Assembly (NCBI RefSeq): GCF_029953635.1
Contig: NZ_CP124543.1
Coordinates: 3,451,455 to 3,515,454 of the forward strand
Origin: Halotia branconii CENA392
Lineage (GTDB): Bacteria > Cyanobacteriota > Cyanobacteriia > Cyanobacteriales > Nostocaceae
DNA: 64,000 nucleotides
Reading direction: 5' to 3'
Under the pieces are notes generated by a model. The model ran no database searches. It was given only the letters and a program-made list of their open reading frames with translations, and was not told the DNA's origin. Positions 26,783 through 37,154 of the stretch are shown one piece after another (the stretch's first letter is position 1; every line of letters starts with the position of its first letter). Made by a program: the position numbers and the translations under genes.

Positions 26783-28285
26783 TTAAACCACTACCTTTTC
26801 TAATATCAACTTAGAGCGCTTCACATACTCAGGAATAGTCACAGGATAATCTCCAGTGAAGCAAGCAGAACAGAAACTGTTGGTGTCTTCGCCTGTTGCT
26901 TGTAGCATTCCTTCCCAACTGAGATAAGCAAGGCTGTCTACTTCTAATTGCTGGGCAATTTCTTCTACTGATTTTGTCGCAGCAATTAGTTGATCTTGAG
27001 AATCGGTATCAATACCATAAAAACAGGGATGAGTCACAGGTGGAGAAGAAATTCGCATGTGTACTTCGACTGCACCCGCCTCACGCAAGGTTTTGACTAA
27101 TTTACGGCTAGTAGTACCTCTAACAATCGAGTCATCAACGATAATTACTCGTTTACCTGCTAGCACATCTTTGAGGGGGTTAAGTTTCATGCGAATCCCT
27201 GACTCGCGCATGGTTTGGGTTGGCTGAATGAAGGTGCGCCCCACGTAGCGATTTTTAATCAAGCCTTCAGCGTATGCAACACCAGAAGCTTGAGAAAATC
27301 CAATGGCCGCAGGTATACCAGAATCAGGAACACCAAAGACAATATCAGCATCTACAAGAGATTCTTGAGCTAGTTGCCGTCCTAACCGCATTCGGTAACT
27401 ATATAAGCTCTCGTTATGCATAACGCTATCAGGACGGGCAAAGTAAATCATTTCAAAGATACACAACTTACGCTGCGGCTTTTGACTCCAATGATAAGAA
27501 GCCATACCTTCTTCAGTAATCCAAACTAATTCTCCTGGTTCCACATCTCGGAGGTATTCAGCCCCAATAATGTCTAAACCACATGTTTCGGAAGCTAAGA
27601 CGTAGCGGACTGGATTACCCTCTAAAGTACCAATGACCAGTGGGCGAATGCCGTTAGGGTCACGCACACCCATTACACCATCGGCAGTGCCAATAACTAA
27701 ACTAAAAGCTCCTTGACAGCGATGAAAAGCCTGAATACAACCTTCTAACCATTCTGCACCAGCATTGATTGCTTCTGCGATCGCAAAGGCAATCATTTCT
27801 GAGTCTGTTGATGTAACTAAGTTAAATTTACTCTGGAGTAATTCTTCTCGTAGTTGCACAGTATTGACTAAATTGCCATTATGTGCCAGAGCTAATGAAC
27901 CTAGGCGACTTTCGACTACAGCAGGTTGAGCATTAGCCTTACGGCTAGAACCGGTAGTGGAATAACGAGTATGACCAACTGCTAGACTACCCGGTAATTT
28001 ATCCAAAATAGATTCATTAAAGACCTGAGACACCAAGCCCATATCTTTATGCAGGTGTACTTGCGTACCCTCAAAGGTAGCAATGCCAGCTGATTCTTGA
28101 CCTCGATGTTGGAGGGCGTACAATCCAAAGTAAGTCAGTTTAGCAACCTTTTCTTCTGGTGCATAAATACCAAAAACACCGCAAGCTTCTTCTGGCTTGT
28201 CAGGACGATTGTCAGGACTATTCATGGAGTCATTATTAGTCTGGTGGGGATATGCATCCAAAGTATTGGTATGGACGGGGATCAT
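26783..28285 (-). CDS. purF: Amidophosphoribosyltransferase
   Basis: PurF makes 5-phosphoribosylamine from PRPP and glutamine, the first step of purine synthesis. The 500 residues include the glutaminase domain whose N-terminal catalytic Cys follows a short propeptide (PEEACGVFGIYAP, HRGQESAGIA), the PRPP loop VIIVDDSIVRGTT, and the C-terminal CSACFTGDYP with iron-sulfur-type cysteines as in Bacillus-type enzymes. I keep the start at 28285, which has AGGAG 10 bases upstream; another ATG at 28225 would be shorter. It follows purL on the minus strand with a 268-base gap. Confidence 0.96.
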   Translation of the reverse strand: MIPVHTNTLDAYPHQTNNDSMNSPDNRPDKPEEACGVFGIYAPEEKVAKLTYFGLYALQHRGQESAGIATFEGTQVHLHKDMGLVSQVFNESILDKLPGSLAVGHTRYSTTGSSRKANAQPAVVESRLGSLALAHNGNLVNTVQLREELLQSKFNLVTSTDSEMIAFAIAEAINAGAEWLEGCIQAFHRCQGAFSLVIGTADGVMGVRDPNGIRPLVIGTLEGNPVRYVLASETCGLDIIGAEYLRDVEPGELVWITEEGMASYHWSQKPQRKLCIFEMIYFARPDSVMHNESLYSYRMRLGRQLAQESLVDADIVFGVPDSGIPAAIGFSQASGVAYAEGLIKNRYVGRTFIQPTQTMRESGIRMKLNPLKDVLAGKRVIIVDDSIVRGTTSRKLVKTLREAGAVEVHMRISSPPVTHPCFYGIDTDSQDQLIAATKSVEEIAQQLEVDSLAYLSWEGMLQATGEDTNSFCSACFTGDYPVTIPEYVKRSKLILEKVVV

Positions 28286-28553
28286 GCTGGCTTTGCTCCT
28301 GGTGGTGGGGTCAAGTCACTCGGATTATGTCTATGGATAGTGGCAGAGTTCTTAACAAATCTTTAACCATCTATTAAAACAGTAGCGTAATTCTGCTCAT
28401 CTATACTAACAATCCAGGGGGAGGGGATGGGGGAGAAAGGGCAGGGGAGGCAGGGGAAGCAGGGGGAGAATTTCTGAATTAAGTACGGATTGCACACGTT
28501 ACATTAACAGCAAATCAGTACTTGGTTTTTGATTATTTAATTTTTGCAGTTCT

Positions 28554-30911
28554 TTAGCTAGCATTACTGGTGTGAATAGTTAAACGTCTAGCGATCGCCT
28601 GTAAATAACGATCTTTCATATCTTCAATTTTAACGTTGATTAAGCTTTGATTATCAGTGGTTAAAACCCCCAAGCCTTGATCGGAATTTTCAACTTTACC
28701 TAGTTTTTGCCACTCTTGTCCTAAATGTTTCTGTAAATAGGATTCCCAAATTTCTTGTTGGTTTGATGATACAGAAACTAAAATTCTCGCCCCACCTTCG
28801 CCAAATAGCACCTCATCGAGTCGTTCTAACTGACTTTCTGGTACTTCTAGATTAATTTTTGCACCGAGGTTGCTAGTAAGACAACATTCTGCTAAGGCAA
28901 TAACTACTCCCCCCTCAGCACAATCATGGGCTGAACCTATCCAACCCGCACGAATCCCTTCACGGCAAACTTGCTGTACACGACGTTCCAAGTCAAAATC
29001 TATCCGTGGTGGTCTGCCGGCAACAGTGCCGTGGATGGTGGCTAAATATTCAGATGCTCCTAAACTAATTTTCGATGTTATTGGCAATCCCAGAAGATAA
29101 ATGACATCACCTGCTTGTTGCCAACCTTGACCACAAATTTTGCTGATATCGGGAATCAACCCCACCATCCCTACAACAGGGGTCGGATAGATTGGTTGTG
29201 GGTTGCCTTGAGAATCGAGAGTTTCATTGTATAGAGAAACATTCCCGCCAGTTACTGGTGTTGCAAATTCTCGACATCCCTCAGCTAAACCCCGACAAGC
29301 TTCTGCTAATTGCCAATAACCAATGGGTTTTTCGGGACTGCCAAAATTAAGGTTATCTGTCACCGCTAGAGGTTCTGCACCCACACAGCTAAGATTGCGT
29401 GCTGCTTCTGCTACTACTGCCTTAGCTCCCTCGTAGGGATCAAGGTAAACATAACGGGGATTGCAATCTACAGTAGCTGCTACCCCTTTATTGCTTTTGA
29501 GAGTTGTAGATGGTTCTAGAGGACGTAACCGCACCACAGCAGCATCAGCACCACCTGGTAAGATTACGGTATTATTTTGGACTTGATGGTCATACTGACG
29601 ATATACCCAGTTTTTAGAAGCGATCGTCGGTGTATCAAGCAAAGTTAAGAGAATATCATTCCAGGTTTTGAGATTTTCTGAGATTTCAATACCCGCGATC
29701 GCACAAGCAGGTAAACAATCAGATTGCCATTCCCAAGCTTGACGTGCATACTCTGGTGGTTCTGTCAATAATTCTCGATGATAAAGCGGGGTATTTTCTG
29801 CCAGCGCCTCAGCAGGAATTTCTGCGGCGATTCCACCCTCAAACAAAATCCGTACGATGGGTTCAGCAATCACCGTCCCTGCCACAACGGCATGAAGTCC
29901 CCAACGATGAAAGATATCGATTAGCTCCTGTTCACGTCCTTTATGAGCAACGAATAGCATTCGTTCTTGAGATTCTGAAAGTAAGTATTCATAGGGAAGC
30001 ATCCCCAATTCTCGCACGGGAATTTTATCTAAATCCAGTTCAATCCCCACATCGCCTTTAGCTGCCATTTCTGATGTCGAACAAGTGATACCTGCTGCTC
30101 CCATATCCTGCGCGGCGACAACTGCACCTGTTTTAAATGCTTCCAAGCAAGCTTCAATCAATGATTTTTCTAAGAAGGGATCGCCTACTTGCACAGCAGG
30201 ACGGTCATCTATTGAGCGATCGCTCAATTCGGCACTGGCAAAACTTGCTCCTCCCATACCATCGCGTCCAGTAGTAGAACCGACATACAGAACAGGATTA
30301 CCTAAGCCAGATGCCCCAGATTTGACAATTTCTGACGTTTCCATTAAACCTAGTGCCATCACGTTCACTAGGGGATTCCCAGAATAAGCTGAATCAAAAT
30401 AAACTTCGCCACCAACTGTGGGTACTCCTACACAGTTACCATAGTGACTGATACCAGCTACCACGCCACTAAATAGTCTTTGGGTTTTAGCATCTTCTAA
30501 AGAACCAAAACGCAGGGAGTTTAATAAAGCAATGGGACGCGCCCCCATTGTAAAGATATCTCTGAGAATACCTCCTACTCCAGTAGCTGCCCCTTGAAAA
30601 GGTTCGACAGCTGAAGGGTGGTTATGAGACTCAATTTTAAATGCTAGTTGTAATCCATCACCTAAGTCTACAACACCAGCATTTTCACCCGGCCCAACCA
30701 GAATCCGGGGGCCGGTAGTAGGAAATTGTTTGAGTAGAGGTCGTGAATTTTTATAACAGCAATGTTCAGACCACATGACGCCGAACATTCCTAGTTCAGC
30801 TTTATTCGGATGACGACCTAGCCGTCGTACAATTTCTGCATATTCTTCTGGCTTGAGACCTTCAGCAGCAATTTGTTGGGGGGAAAAGGGATCTCTTGAG
30901 GTAGCGGTCAT
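28554..30911 (-). CDS. purL: Phosphoribosylformylglycinamidine synthase subunit PurL
   Basis: PurL is the ATP-dependent synthetase subunit that turns formylglycinamide ribotide into its amidine, working with PurQ and PurS in bacteria. The 785-residue length is typical of the small PurL. Motifs include [18 protein letters not shown] (SEHC), [33 protein letters not shown] and the second-half [10 protein letters not shown]. It is upstream of purF on the same strand, a common arrangement in cyanobacteria. purQ and purS are not in the window. Confidence 0.97.
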   Translation of the reverse strand: MTATSRDPFSPQQIAAEGLKPEEYAEIVRRLGRHPNKAELGMFGVMWSEHCCYKNSRPLLKQFPTTGPRILVGPGENAGVVDLGDGLQLAFKIESHNHPSAVEPFQGAATGVGGILRDIFTMGARPIALLNSLRFGSLEDAKTQRLFSGVVAGISHYGNCVGVPTVGGEVYFDSAYSGNPLVNVMALGLMETSEIVKSGASGLGNPVLYVGSTTGRDGMGGASFASAELSDRSIDDRPAVQVGDPFLEKSLIEACLEAFKTGAVVAAQDMGAAGITCSTSEMAAKGDVGIELDLDKIPVRELGMLPYEYLLSESQERMLFVAHKGREQELIDIFHRWGLHAVVAGTVIAEPIVRILFEGGIAAEIPAEALAENTPLYHRELLTEPPEYARQAWEWQSDCLPACAIAGIEISENLKTWNDILLTLLDTPTIASKNWVYRQYDHQVQNNTVILPGGADAAVVRLRPLEPSTTLKSNKGVAATVDCNPRYVYLDPYEGAKAVVAEAARNLSCVGAEPLAVTDNLNFGSPEKPIGYWQLAEACRGLAEGCREFATPVTGGNVSLYNETLDSQGNPQPIYPTPVVGMVGLIPDISKICGQGWQQAGDVIYLLGLPITSKISLGASEYLATIHGTVAGRPPRIDFDLERRVQQVCREGIRAGWIGSAHDCAEGGVVIALAECCLTSNLGAKINLEVPESQLERLDEVLFGEGGARILVSVSSNQQEIWESYLQKHLGQEWQKLGKVENSDQGLGVLTTDNQSLINVKIEDMKDRYLQAIARRLTIHTSNAS

Positions 30912-31014
30912 GGAAGTAATGCACCAAAGGGACAGAGGATTATTTTATCGATTTACTTGCCCTGTAGGTGCAATTCTAGAAATGCAGATAACTTTTGTTT
31001 GGATATTTTTCTAG

Positions 31015-31428
31015 TTGTTTGGGCTAAAGCAACTAGAAAAGCGGCATAAAAAAGTTGCTGATAGACGCAAAGATTTTCACTTTAAAACCGCTAAAAACTT
31101 ACTGAAAAAATATGATGTAATTGCTCATGAAGATTTCAACATTAAGGGACTTTCGAGGTCTAGACTTTCAAAATCTGTACATGATGCGGGGTGGGGTAAC
31201 TTCTGATCAATGCTGACAAACAAAGCCGAAAATGCTGGTTTGTTGGTAATACCCGTTAAAGCATCTGGTACAACTCAGGAATGTTCTAATTGTGGCGATA
31301 AACTCCCTAAAAAGTTGCATGAACGATGGCATAGATGCGAGTGTGGGTGTTCTTTGGGACGCAACCATAATGCTGCCATCGTCATCAAAAATAGGTCGAT
31401 GAGTATCTCGACCTTAAAGCTCAGTTAA
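31015..31428 (+). pseudogene. TnpB C-terminal remnant
   Basis: The frame encodes [35 protein letters not shown] and HDAGWGNF, hits a TGA at 31204-31206, and then resumes in the same frame as [20 protein letters not shown]. These are the TnpB RuvC-II/zinc-ribbon regions: the acidic residue of VIAHEDFN, and CSNCGDK with CECGCSL. The RuvC-III motif normally reads DRDxNAA but here reads GRNHNAA, so the catalytic Asp is lost. With the stop and the missing front half, it cannot be an active nuclease. Confidence 0.85.
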
Positions 31429-31460
31429 TGTCCGATGGGATACCGGGAGTCTCTGAGAAG

Positions 31461-31489
31461 CCCACACCTACAGCTTGCTGAGGTGTGGG
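31461..31489 (+). repeat. Right-end hairpin of the dead TnpB element
   Basis: A perfect 9-bp stem, CCCACACCT and AGGTGTGGG with an 11-base loop, follows the tnpB remnant. In live IS605-type elements this end also forms the scaffold of the TnpB guide RNA. Confidence 0.65.
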
Positions 31490-31538
31490 AGTATGTTACT
31501 AACTCTGACAAGAAGTTTAGACCTAAAAAGCCTAGCTT

Positions 31539-32247
<709 letters not shown>

Positions 32248-33264
32248 ATGTATAATTCAGAAGCAGCTAGGAAAACAGCAACAGTGCGCGTAGGCTTGGT
32301 TGGAACTGGATATGCAGCAAAACTACGAGCAGAGGCATTAGCCCATGATGAGCGATCGCAGCTAGTAGCAATTGCTGGTCATACAATAGAAACAACAGCA
32401 GCCTTTGCTAAAGAATACCAAACCACAGCATTGAGTTCTTGGCAACAGTTAGTAGAACGTGATGATGTGGATTTGGTGGTAATATCCACAATTAATCGTG
32501 ATCATGGAGCGATCGCTCGTGCAGCCCTTTATCAAGGTAAACACGTAGTTGTAGAATATCCCTTATCTTTTGATGTCAAAGAAGCAGAAGAACTAATTAC
32601 CTTAGCTAAAGCTCAAAATAAACTTTTACACGTCGAACATATAGAACTATTAGGTGGCTTACATCAAGCTTTAAAGCAGCACTTAGCTAAAATTGGCGAT
32701 ATATTTTATGTCCGCTACAGTACTATCAAACCCCAAAATCCTGCACCCCGGAAGTGGACTTATAATCATGAGCTTTTTGGTTTTCCCTTAATTGGTGCTA
32801 TTTCTCGACTACATCGTCTCACCGATTTGTTTGGTAAGGTGCTGACAGTCAACTGTCATCAACGATACTGGGAAACAGAACCGGAATATTATCAAACCTG
32901 TTTCTGTACTAGTGAACTTTGCTTTAATAATGGACTTTTAGCACAGGTAATTTACGGCAAAGGTGAGACTATTTGGCAATCAGAACGGAAGTTTGAAGTT
33001 CACGGTGAACAGGGTGGTTTAATTTTTGATAGTGAGGCAGGATATTTTATCCAAGCAGGAAAAACAACACCGATAGAAATTAGTACTCGTCGGGGTTTAT
33101 TTGCTAAAGATACAACTATGGTGTTAGATCATCTTTTTGATGGTGCTTCTTTGTACGTCACCCCAGAAGAGAGTTTGTATACTTTAAAGGTTGCTGATGC
33201 CGCACAAAGAGCTGCACAGACAGGGTTAACTATATTTATGGGCGATAATTTAGATCAGAGTTAA
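32248..33264 (+). CDS. bvdR: Biliverdin reductase (Gfo/Idh/MocA fold)
   Basis: BvdR reduces biliverdin IXa to bilirubin with NAD(P)H and is linked to phycobilisome pigmentation in cyanobacteria. The 338 residues show the nucleotide fold VRVGLVGTGYAAKLRAEAL and the marker stretches VVVEYPLSF, LLHVEHIELLGGLHQ, RYSTIKPQNPAPRKWTY and EVADLA-like KVADAAQRA that I recall from the Synechocystis enzyme. The TAA stop overlaps the ATG of map by one base. It is therefore probably co-translated with methionine aminopeptidase. Assignment is by remembered similarity, not by a search. Confidence 0.85.
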   Translation: MYNSEAARKTATVRVGLVGTGYAAKLRAEALAHDERSQLVAIAGHTIETTAAFAKEYQTTALSSWQQLVERDDVDLVVISTINRDHGAIARAALYQGKHVVVEYPLSFDVKEAEELITLAKAQNKLLHVEHIELLGGLHQALKQHLAKIGDIFYVRYSTIKPQNPAPRKWTYNHELFGFPLIGAISRLHRLTDLFGKVLTVNCHQRYWETEPEYYQTCFCTSELCFNNGLLAQVIYGKGETIWQSERKFEVHGEQGGLIFDSEAGYFIQAGKTTPIEISTRRGLFAKDTTMVLDHLFDGASLYVTPEESLYTLKVADAAQRAAQTGLTIFMGDNLDQS

Positions 33265-34037
33265 TGAAAACCGAACCAATTGTTATTTTATCTACAAGAG
33301 AACTAGACAAAATGCGTCAGGCAGGACGCTTGGCTGCCAAACTTTTACAGTATCTCGAACCTTTAGTCAAGCCTGGGATTAGCACTCTGCAACTGAACAA
33401 TGCAGCCGAACAGTGGACGCAAGCACATAAGGCCAAAAGCGCACCTCTTGGCTATAAAGGCTTTCCCAAATCGATTTGCACGAGTGTTAACGAGGTAGTC
33501 TGTCATGGTATTCCTAATGCTAAGCAGGTCTTGAAAGATGGTGACATTATCAACATTGATGTCACGCCAATTGTTGATGGCTACCACGGCGATACATCCA
33601 AGACATTTCTTGTTGGTACTCCTTCTTTCAAAGCGAAAAAGTTGGTTGAGGTGACTGAGAAATGTCTTTACTTGGGTATTGCTGAGGTCAAACCAGGGGG
33701 ACGGATTGGAGATATTGGTGCAGCTATTCAAGAATATGCTGAAGCACAAGGCTTTTCTGTAGTTCGGGATTTTGTCGGACACGGCGTTAGTAATATTTTC
33801 CACACTGCGCCAGATATTCCTCACTATGGTATCCGCGACAAAGGCAAGCGCCTCAGACCAGGAATGGTTTTTACCATTGAACCGATGATTAATGAAGGCA
33901 CTTACGAAGTTGAAGTGTTAAATGATGGTTGGACTGCTGTTACACGCGATCGCTTGCTTTCGGCTCAATTTGAGCATACCCTAGCTGTTACAGCAGATGG
34001 CGTAGAAATTCTGACTTTACCAGAAGATGGTAATTAG
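33264..34037 (+). CDS. map: Methionine aminopeptidase, type I
   Basis: This metalloenzyme removes the initiator methionine from new proteins. The 257 residues contain the metal ligands in sequence: INIDVTPIVDGYHGDTSKTF (two Asp), DFVGHGVSNIFH (His), MVFTIEPMIN (Glu) and SAQFEHTLAV (Glu). YKGFPKSICTSVNEVVCHG is the conserved substrate loop. The ATG shares its A with the stop codon of bvdR, a tight coupling. Cyanobacteria usually carry several map genes; this one lacks an N-terminal zinc finger. Confidence 0.95.
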   Translation: MKTEPIVILSTRELDKMRQAGRLAAKLLQYLEPLVKPGISTLQLNNAAEQWTQAHKAKSAPLGYKGFPKSICTSVNEVVCHGIPNAKQVLKDGDIINIDVTPIVDGYHGDTSKTFLVGTPSFKAKKLVEVTEKCLYLGIAEVKPGGRIGDIGAAIQEYAEAQGFSVVRDFVGHGVSNIFHTAPDIPHYGIRDKGKRLRPGMVFTIEPMINEGTYEVEVLNDGWTAVTRDRLLSAQFEHTLAVTADGVEILTLPEDGN

Positions 34038-34395
34038 ACCAGTTTTCTTAAAGATGAAATACACTACTCTAGCCCCTAGCCCTTAGTACTCTGTCACAGC
34101 AACTTTGCTGGGTTAATGTGAAAAAGTCCAGTTCTTTTCTCCACCTGCTCCCCCTGCTTCCCCTGCCTGCCTCCACCTGTCATTTTTGGGTTGACAGAGT
34201 ACTAGCCCCTAGCCCCTTTTTCATATAAAAATTTGCTGGGAACTGGTGAAAGCATTGGCCGTCTAGAGTCAAAGTAACCATGAGTTATAAATTGAAAACT
34301 CTCCCAAGCTGATCTTGCTCCCGTATGCTTACCCTTTTCATTTTGGGGTGACGCGGTTAACAATAGGTTGAACATGTTTTAAATGATTCAATCTT
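34038..34395. other. Spacer with a short inverted-repeat element
   Basis: No gene is visible between map and the 84-residue ORF. It contains CTAGCCCCTAGCCC blocks, a CCCCTGCTTCCCCTGCC tract near 34150 and the inverted-repeat element at 34085-34203. Confidence 0.55.
34085..34203. repeat. Element with perfect AGTACTCTGTCA terminal inverted repeats
   Basis: About 119 bases lie between AGTACTCTGTCA and its exact inverse TGACAGAGTACT. The inside holds GCAACTTTGCTGGGTTAA. It is flanked on both sides by CTAGCCCCTAGCCC copies. The internal part GTCACAGCAACTTTGCTGGG also appears (inverted) near 54095-54118. Confidence 0.7.
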
Positions 34396-34650
34396 ATGCC
34401 TAGAACTCCCAATGAATACTCTGTATTCCTCCTCTTGGAAAGTGGTCATCGTGAAGAAATCCGTTTTCCGACAATTCAGGAATTTCAGAAATGGTATAGT
34501 GGCGAACTTGTACCCAAGTCTGCTTCTAACGACTTTATTAGCGTACCGATCAAGAATATTCAAGGAGAGTATATGGTTATACGTCCTTCTCGAATTGTGG
34601 CAATCCGAGTAGAACCAGTTTTTAGCTCTAGTGTTGAAAGATTCAACTAA
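34396..34650 (+). CDS. Small conserved hypothetical protein, 84 residues
   Basis: The ORF encodes MPRTPNEYSVFLLLESGHRE and FPTIQEFQKWYSGELVPKSA and IVAIRVEPVF. It is soluble, has a mixed alpha/beta look and no known motif. It ends one base before the ATG of mltA, so both genes are likely co-translated. I call it a gene because of that tight spacing and its normal codon use; a function cannot be assigned. Confidence 0.7.
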   Translation: MPRTPNEYSVFLLLESGHREEIRFPTIQEFQKWYSGELVPKSASNDFISVPIKNIQGEYMVIRPSRIVAIRVEPVFSSSVERFN

Positions 34651-35889
34651 ATGATGAGAAAAACCCTTGCTCTAGTTTCCTTAAGTCTGGGTATTACCCT
34701 TGTAAATACACTCTGGTCGGCTGTTGCTCAGGTTCCTTTACCGTTGCCAGTACCGACAATTAAGCCTGAAATACCGCAGCCACCACAGCCACCGCTGAAA
34801 CCTCTAAACCTGGGAACAGGTTGTACGCCTATATATGCCTGTTTAGGTTGGGATGAGCAAATTTGGGGTCAAAGGGGTAAACCCGGCGATCGCCGGGCTT
34901 TGTTGGCTGCGATTGACAACAGTCTAGGTTATTTGACAAAAAGTAGTGCGATCGCAGCGTATCAAAACTATCCTGTCAAAGGAGTTACTCTTGATCGGGT
35001 GCGGCAAAGTTTGATACGTTTCCGGCAACTAGTTGTCAGTTCTAAATCTCCAGCCCAACTGCAAGCTGCTGTGCGTCGAGAGTTTGTTTTTTACAAATCT
35101 GTAGGTAACGATGGCAAGGGTACTGTTAAGTTTACTGCTTACTACGAACCTATTTATACTGCTAGCCGCGTAAAAACTTCAGTATATAAATATCCTCTTT
35201 ATCGGCTCCCGCCAGACTTTGAGCAATGGCCTAAACCCCATCCCAAACGCATTGATTTGGAAGGGACAGATGGCTTACTAGGTGATAAGAGCCAATTGCG
35301 CGGTTTAGAAATACTCTGGTTCCGCGATCGCCTAGACGCATACATGGTACAAATCCAAGGTTCTGCCCAAATTCAGTTAACTGATGGCAAAAAAACATCC
35401 ATTGGCTATGCTGGTGGCACAGATTACCCCTGGACTAGTATCGGCAAAGAACTAGCAAAAGATGGCAAAATCCCCTTAGCACAATTGACAATGCCACGTT
35501 TGATTAGTTACTTTCAACAACAGCCCCAAGAGTTGAGTAACTATCTACCGCGTTGGGAAAGGTTTGTCTTCTTTAAAGAAACTAGCGGTAGACAAGCTAC
35601 TGGTAGTATTAACGTGCCAGTCACACCAGAGCGTTCTATTGCCACAGATAAGTCTGTTATGCCTCCAGGTGCGTTAGCGCTGGTTTATACTTCATTTCCC
35701 TATCCTGCCAGTGCGGGACGATTGGAGTATCGGACTGTGAGTCGTTTTGTACTCGATCAAGATACAGGTAGTGCTATTAAAGGCCCAGGACGAGTAGATT
35801 ATTTTATGGGTTCTGGTAAGATTGCAGGCGATCGCGCCGGCATCACAGGCGGTAATGGTTCACTGTATTATTTACTACTCAAAAAATAG
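34651..35889 (+). CDS. mltA: Membrane-bound lytic murein transglycosylase A
   Basis: MltA cleaves peptidoglycan between MurNAc and GlcNAc, forming 1,6-anhydro products. The 412 residues show a signal peptide (residues about 5-25, SLSLGITLVNTLWSAVAQ), a proline-rich linker, and the MltA/3D domain: FTAYYEPIYTASR, VQIQGSAQIQLTDGK and, at the C-terminus, the 3D-motif Asp stretch DQDTGSAIKGPGRVDYFMG. No lipobox Cys is visible at the cleavage site, so this copy may be periplasmic rather than lipid-anchored. It is preceded by the small ORF at 34396. Confidence 0.9.
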   Translation: MMRKTLALVSLSLGITLVNTLWSAVAQVPLPLPVPTIKPEIPQPPQPPLKPLNLGTGCTPIYACLGWDEQIWGQRGKPGDRRALLAAIDNSLGYLTKSSAIAAYQNYPVKGVTLDRVRQSLIRFRQLVVSSKSPAQLQAAVRREFVFYKSVGNDGKGTVKFTAYYEPIYTASRVKTSVYKYPLYRLPPDFEQWPKPHPKRIDLEGTDGLLGDKSQLRGLEILWFRDRLDAYMVQIQGSAQIQLTDGKKTSIGYAGGTDYPWTSIGKELAKDGKIPLAQLTMPRLISYFQQQPQELSNYLPRWERFVFFKETSGRQATGSINVPVTPERSIATDKSVMPPGALALVYTSFPYPASAGRLEYRTVSRFVLDQDTGSAIKGPGRVDYFMGSGKIAGDRAGITGGNGSLYYLLLKK

Positions 35890-35895
35890 TTAATA

Positions 35896-36077
35896 ATGGT
35901 CAAAAGAGGCAGGGGAGCAGGGGGCAGGGAGCAAGGGAGAAAGCAACAGACGGAGCTTGTTACTCCGCCCCAGCAAGAGCGCCCTAAAAGGGGGGGCTTT
36001 ATACCCATGTTCCGCTCTGCTCCACGGCTTCGGACAGGGCTTGCTCCCCCTGCTCCCTGCTCCCCTGCCCCAATTCT
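35896..36077. repeat. GGAGCAGGGGG-type repeat spacer
   Basis: Between the convergent mltA and 36078 genes lie GGGAGCAGGGGGCAGGGAGC, GAAAGCAACAGACGGAGC and CCTGCTCCCTGCTCCCCTGC tracts. A short in-frame ORF here is built from these repeats and is rejected. Confidence 0.6.
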
Positions 36078-36947
36078 TTAATATGGCGGATAACCAAAAT
36101 CATCTTCATCTGCATAGATGTAAGAACTAGAAACGCCAGCCATTTCTAATTTTGGTGCTTCTACTTTGATGGGTTCCTTACCGAAATCTTTATATTCTTC
36201 AAAAGTCTTACAGATCATTGCAGATTCAACTGAATCTGAAGCAATGAGGTATTCTGTTAACGTGGCCACTGTCGGATGCTTGTAGTCTACAGTCGAAGCA
36301 ACCAAAGCAATATTTGGCTCAATACCTCTTTCTTCACACTCAATGATTGGACAAAAAATCCCGTGGGCATGGAACAAGGGGCCTTTTGGTGTCACGGGTT
36401 GCTTGCGATATATAGCATAAGTTTTTTCTAGTTCAGCAACAAACCCACTGATAACTCTACCTTGTTGAAATTCGCAATAAGTTTTGCTAAAACTCGCACC
36501 TGCTGCACCATTAAGAGTCAATTGCAGTGGCGATTCATGTAAAAATTTTTTATCTTCTCCTACTAAAAAAATAAGATAGCGAGTAAAAGTTTTAAATTTA
36601 AGTTTATCTGCTAAAAAAGCATCATAATTTTCTTTCAGCGTACCTAGTTTCATTCCAGTCTCTCGGTCTTTGACAGACAAAGGGCCTCGACGCACAATAA
36701 CTATTTGTGGAGTAGCGTTGATAAAAACAGTTTCAACTCCAGAACTAAACTCATGCTCCACCTGCTGCCAATTTTCATCGGGCTGAAAGTTAACAGCATG
36801 AGCATTATCCACCTTAATTGCTAAACCGTGGGGTTGAATGCCATCTGTGCCATACCGAGGATTAATCATCTGACACCAGGGGATGACTTGAGAAGGGGGT
36901 GCATTAAATTTTTCGTCCTCAAAGTCGAACTTAGCAGATGCTTTCAT
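36078..36947 (-). CDS. Hypothetical protein, probable DUF5895-like
   Basis: This 289-residue soluble protein begins MKASAKFDFEDEKFNAPPSQ and contains GDGIQPHGLAIK-like TDGIQPHGLAIKVDNAHAVN, VIVRRGPLSVKDRETG, LTLNGAAGASFSKTYCEFQQ and a tail of ESAMICKTFEEYKDFG. The opening strongly resembles the cyanobacterial DUF5895 proteins as I recall them, but I cannot verify this. The Cys, His and Asp content does not form a metal motif. It is convergent with mltA. Such proteins are often plasmid- or phage-encoded single-strand-binding-like components, which I mention only as a guess. Confidence 0.6.
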   Translation of the reverse strand: MKASAKFDFEDEKFNAPPSQVIPWCQMINPRYGTDGIQPHGLAIKVDNAHAVNFQPDENWQQVEHEFSSGVETVFINATPQIVIVRRGPLSVKDRETGMKLGTLKENYDAFLADKLKFKTFTRYLIFLVGEDKKFLHESPLQLTLNGAAGASFSKTYCEFQQGRVISGFVAELEKTYAIYRKQPVTPKGPLFHAHGIFCPIIECEERGIEPNIALVASTVDYKHPTVATLTEYLIASDSVESAMICKTFEEYKDFGKEPIKVEAPKLEMAGVSSSYIYADEDDFGYPPY

Positions 36948-37154
36948 CGTTTTAGGCTACAGGAGTGTTTTGCTAAACTAGTTTATCGCTACGACGCTGA
37001 TGCTGGGAATTATTTTTTTCATTTGTACCATTTGCATGGTACACGACGCGCATTCTGAAGTAGATTTTAACAACTGCTTTACTTTGCAATTTTTAGCAGT
37101 TCCTCATGAAATTTAAGTCACAATATATAGTAGGCAATCATAGAAGGTGCTACT

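Larger units (their letters stand above)
31000..31495 (+). mobile_element. Decayed IS200/IS605-type element (TnpB remnant with right-end hairpin)
   Basis: The right third of a TnpB element survives. It comprises a C-terminal tnpB reading frame with one in-frame stop (31015-31428), then a right-end stem CCCACACCT (31461-31469) and AGGTGTGGG (31481-31489). The left end, tnpA and roughly 200 N-terminal codons are missing, so it is immobile. Confidence 0.75.

Noticed and set aside
30085..30387. 100-residue plus-strand ORF inside purL
   Set aside because: It is a shadow frame of a well-conserved minus-strand gene.
35896..36081. ORF between mltA and the 36078 gene
   Set aside because: It is composed of GGAGCAGGGGG-type repeats and overlaps the neighbouring coding region.
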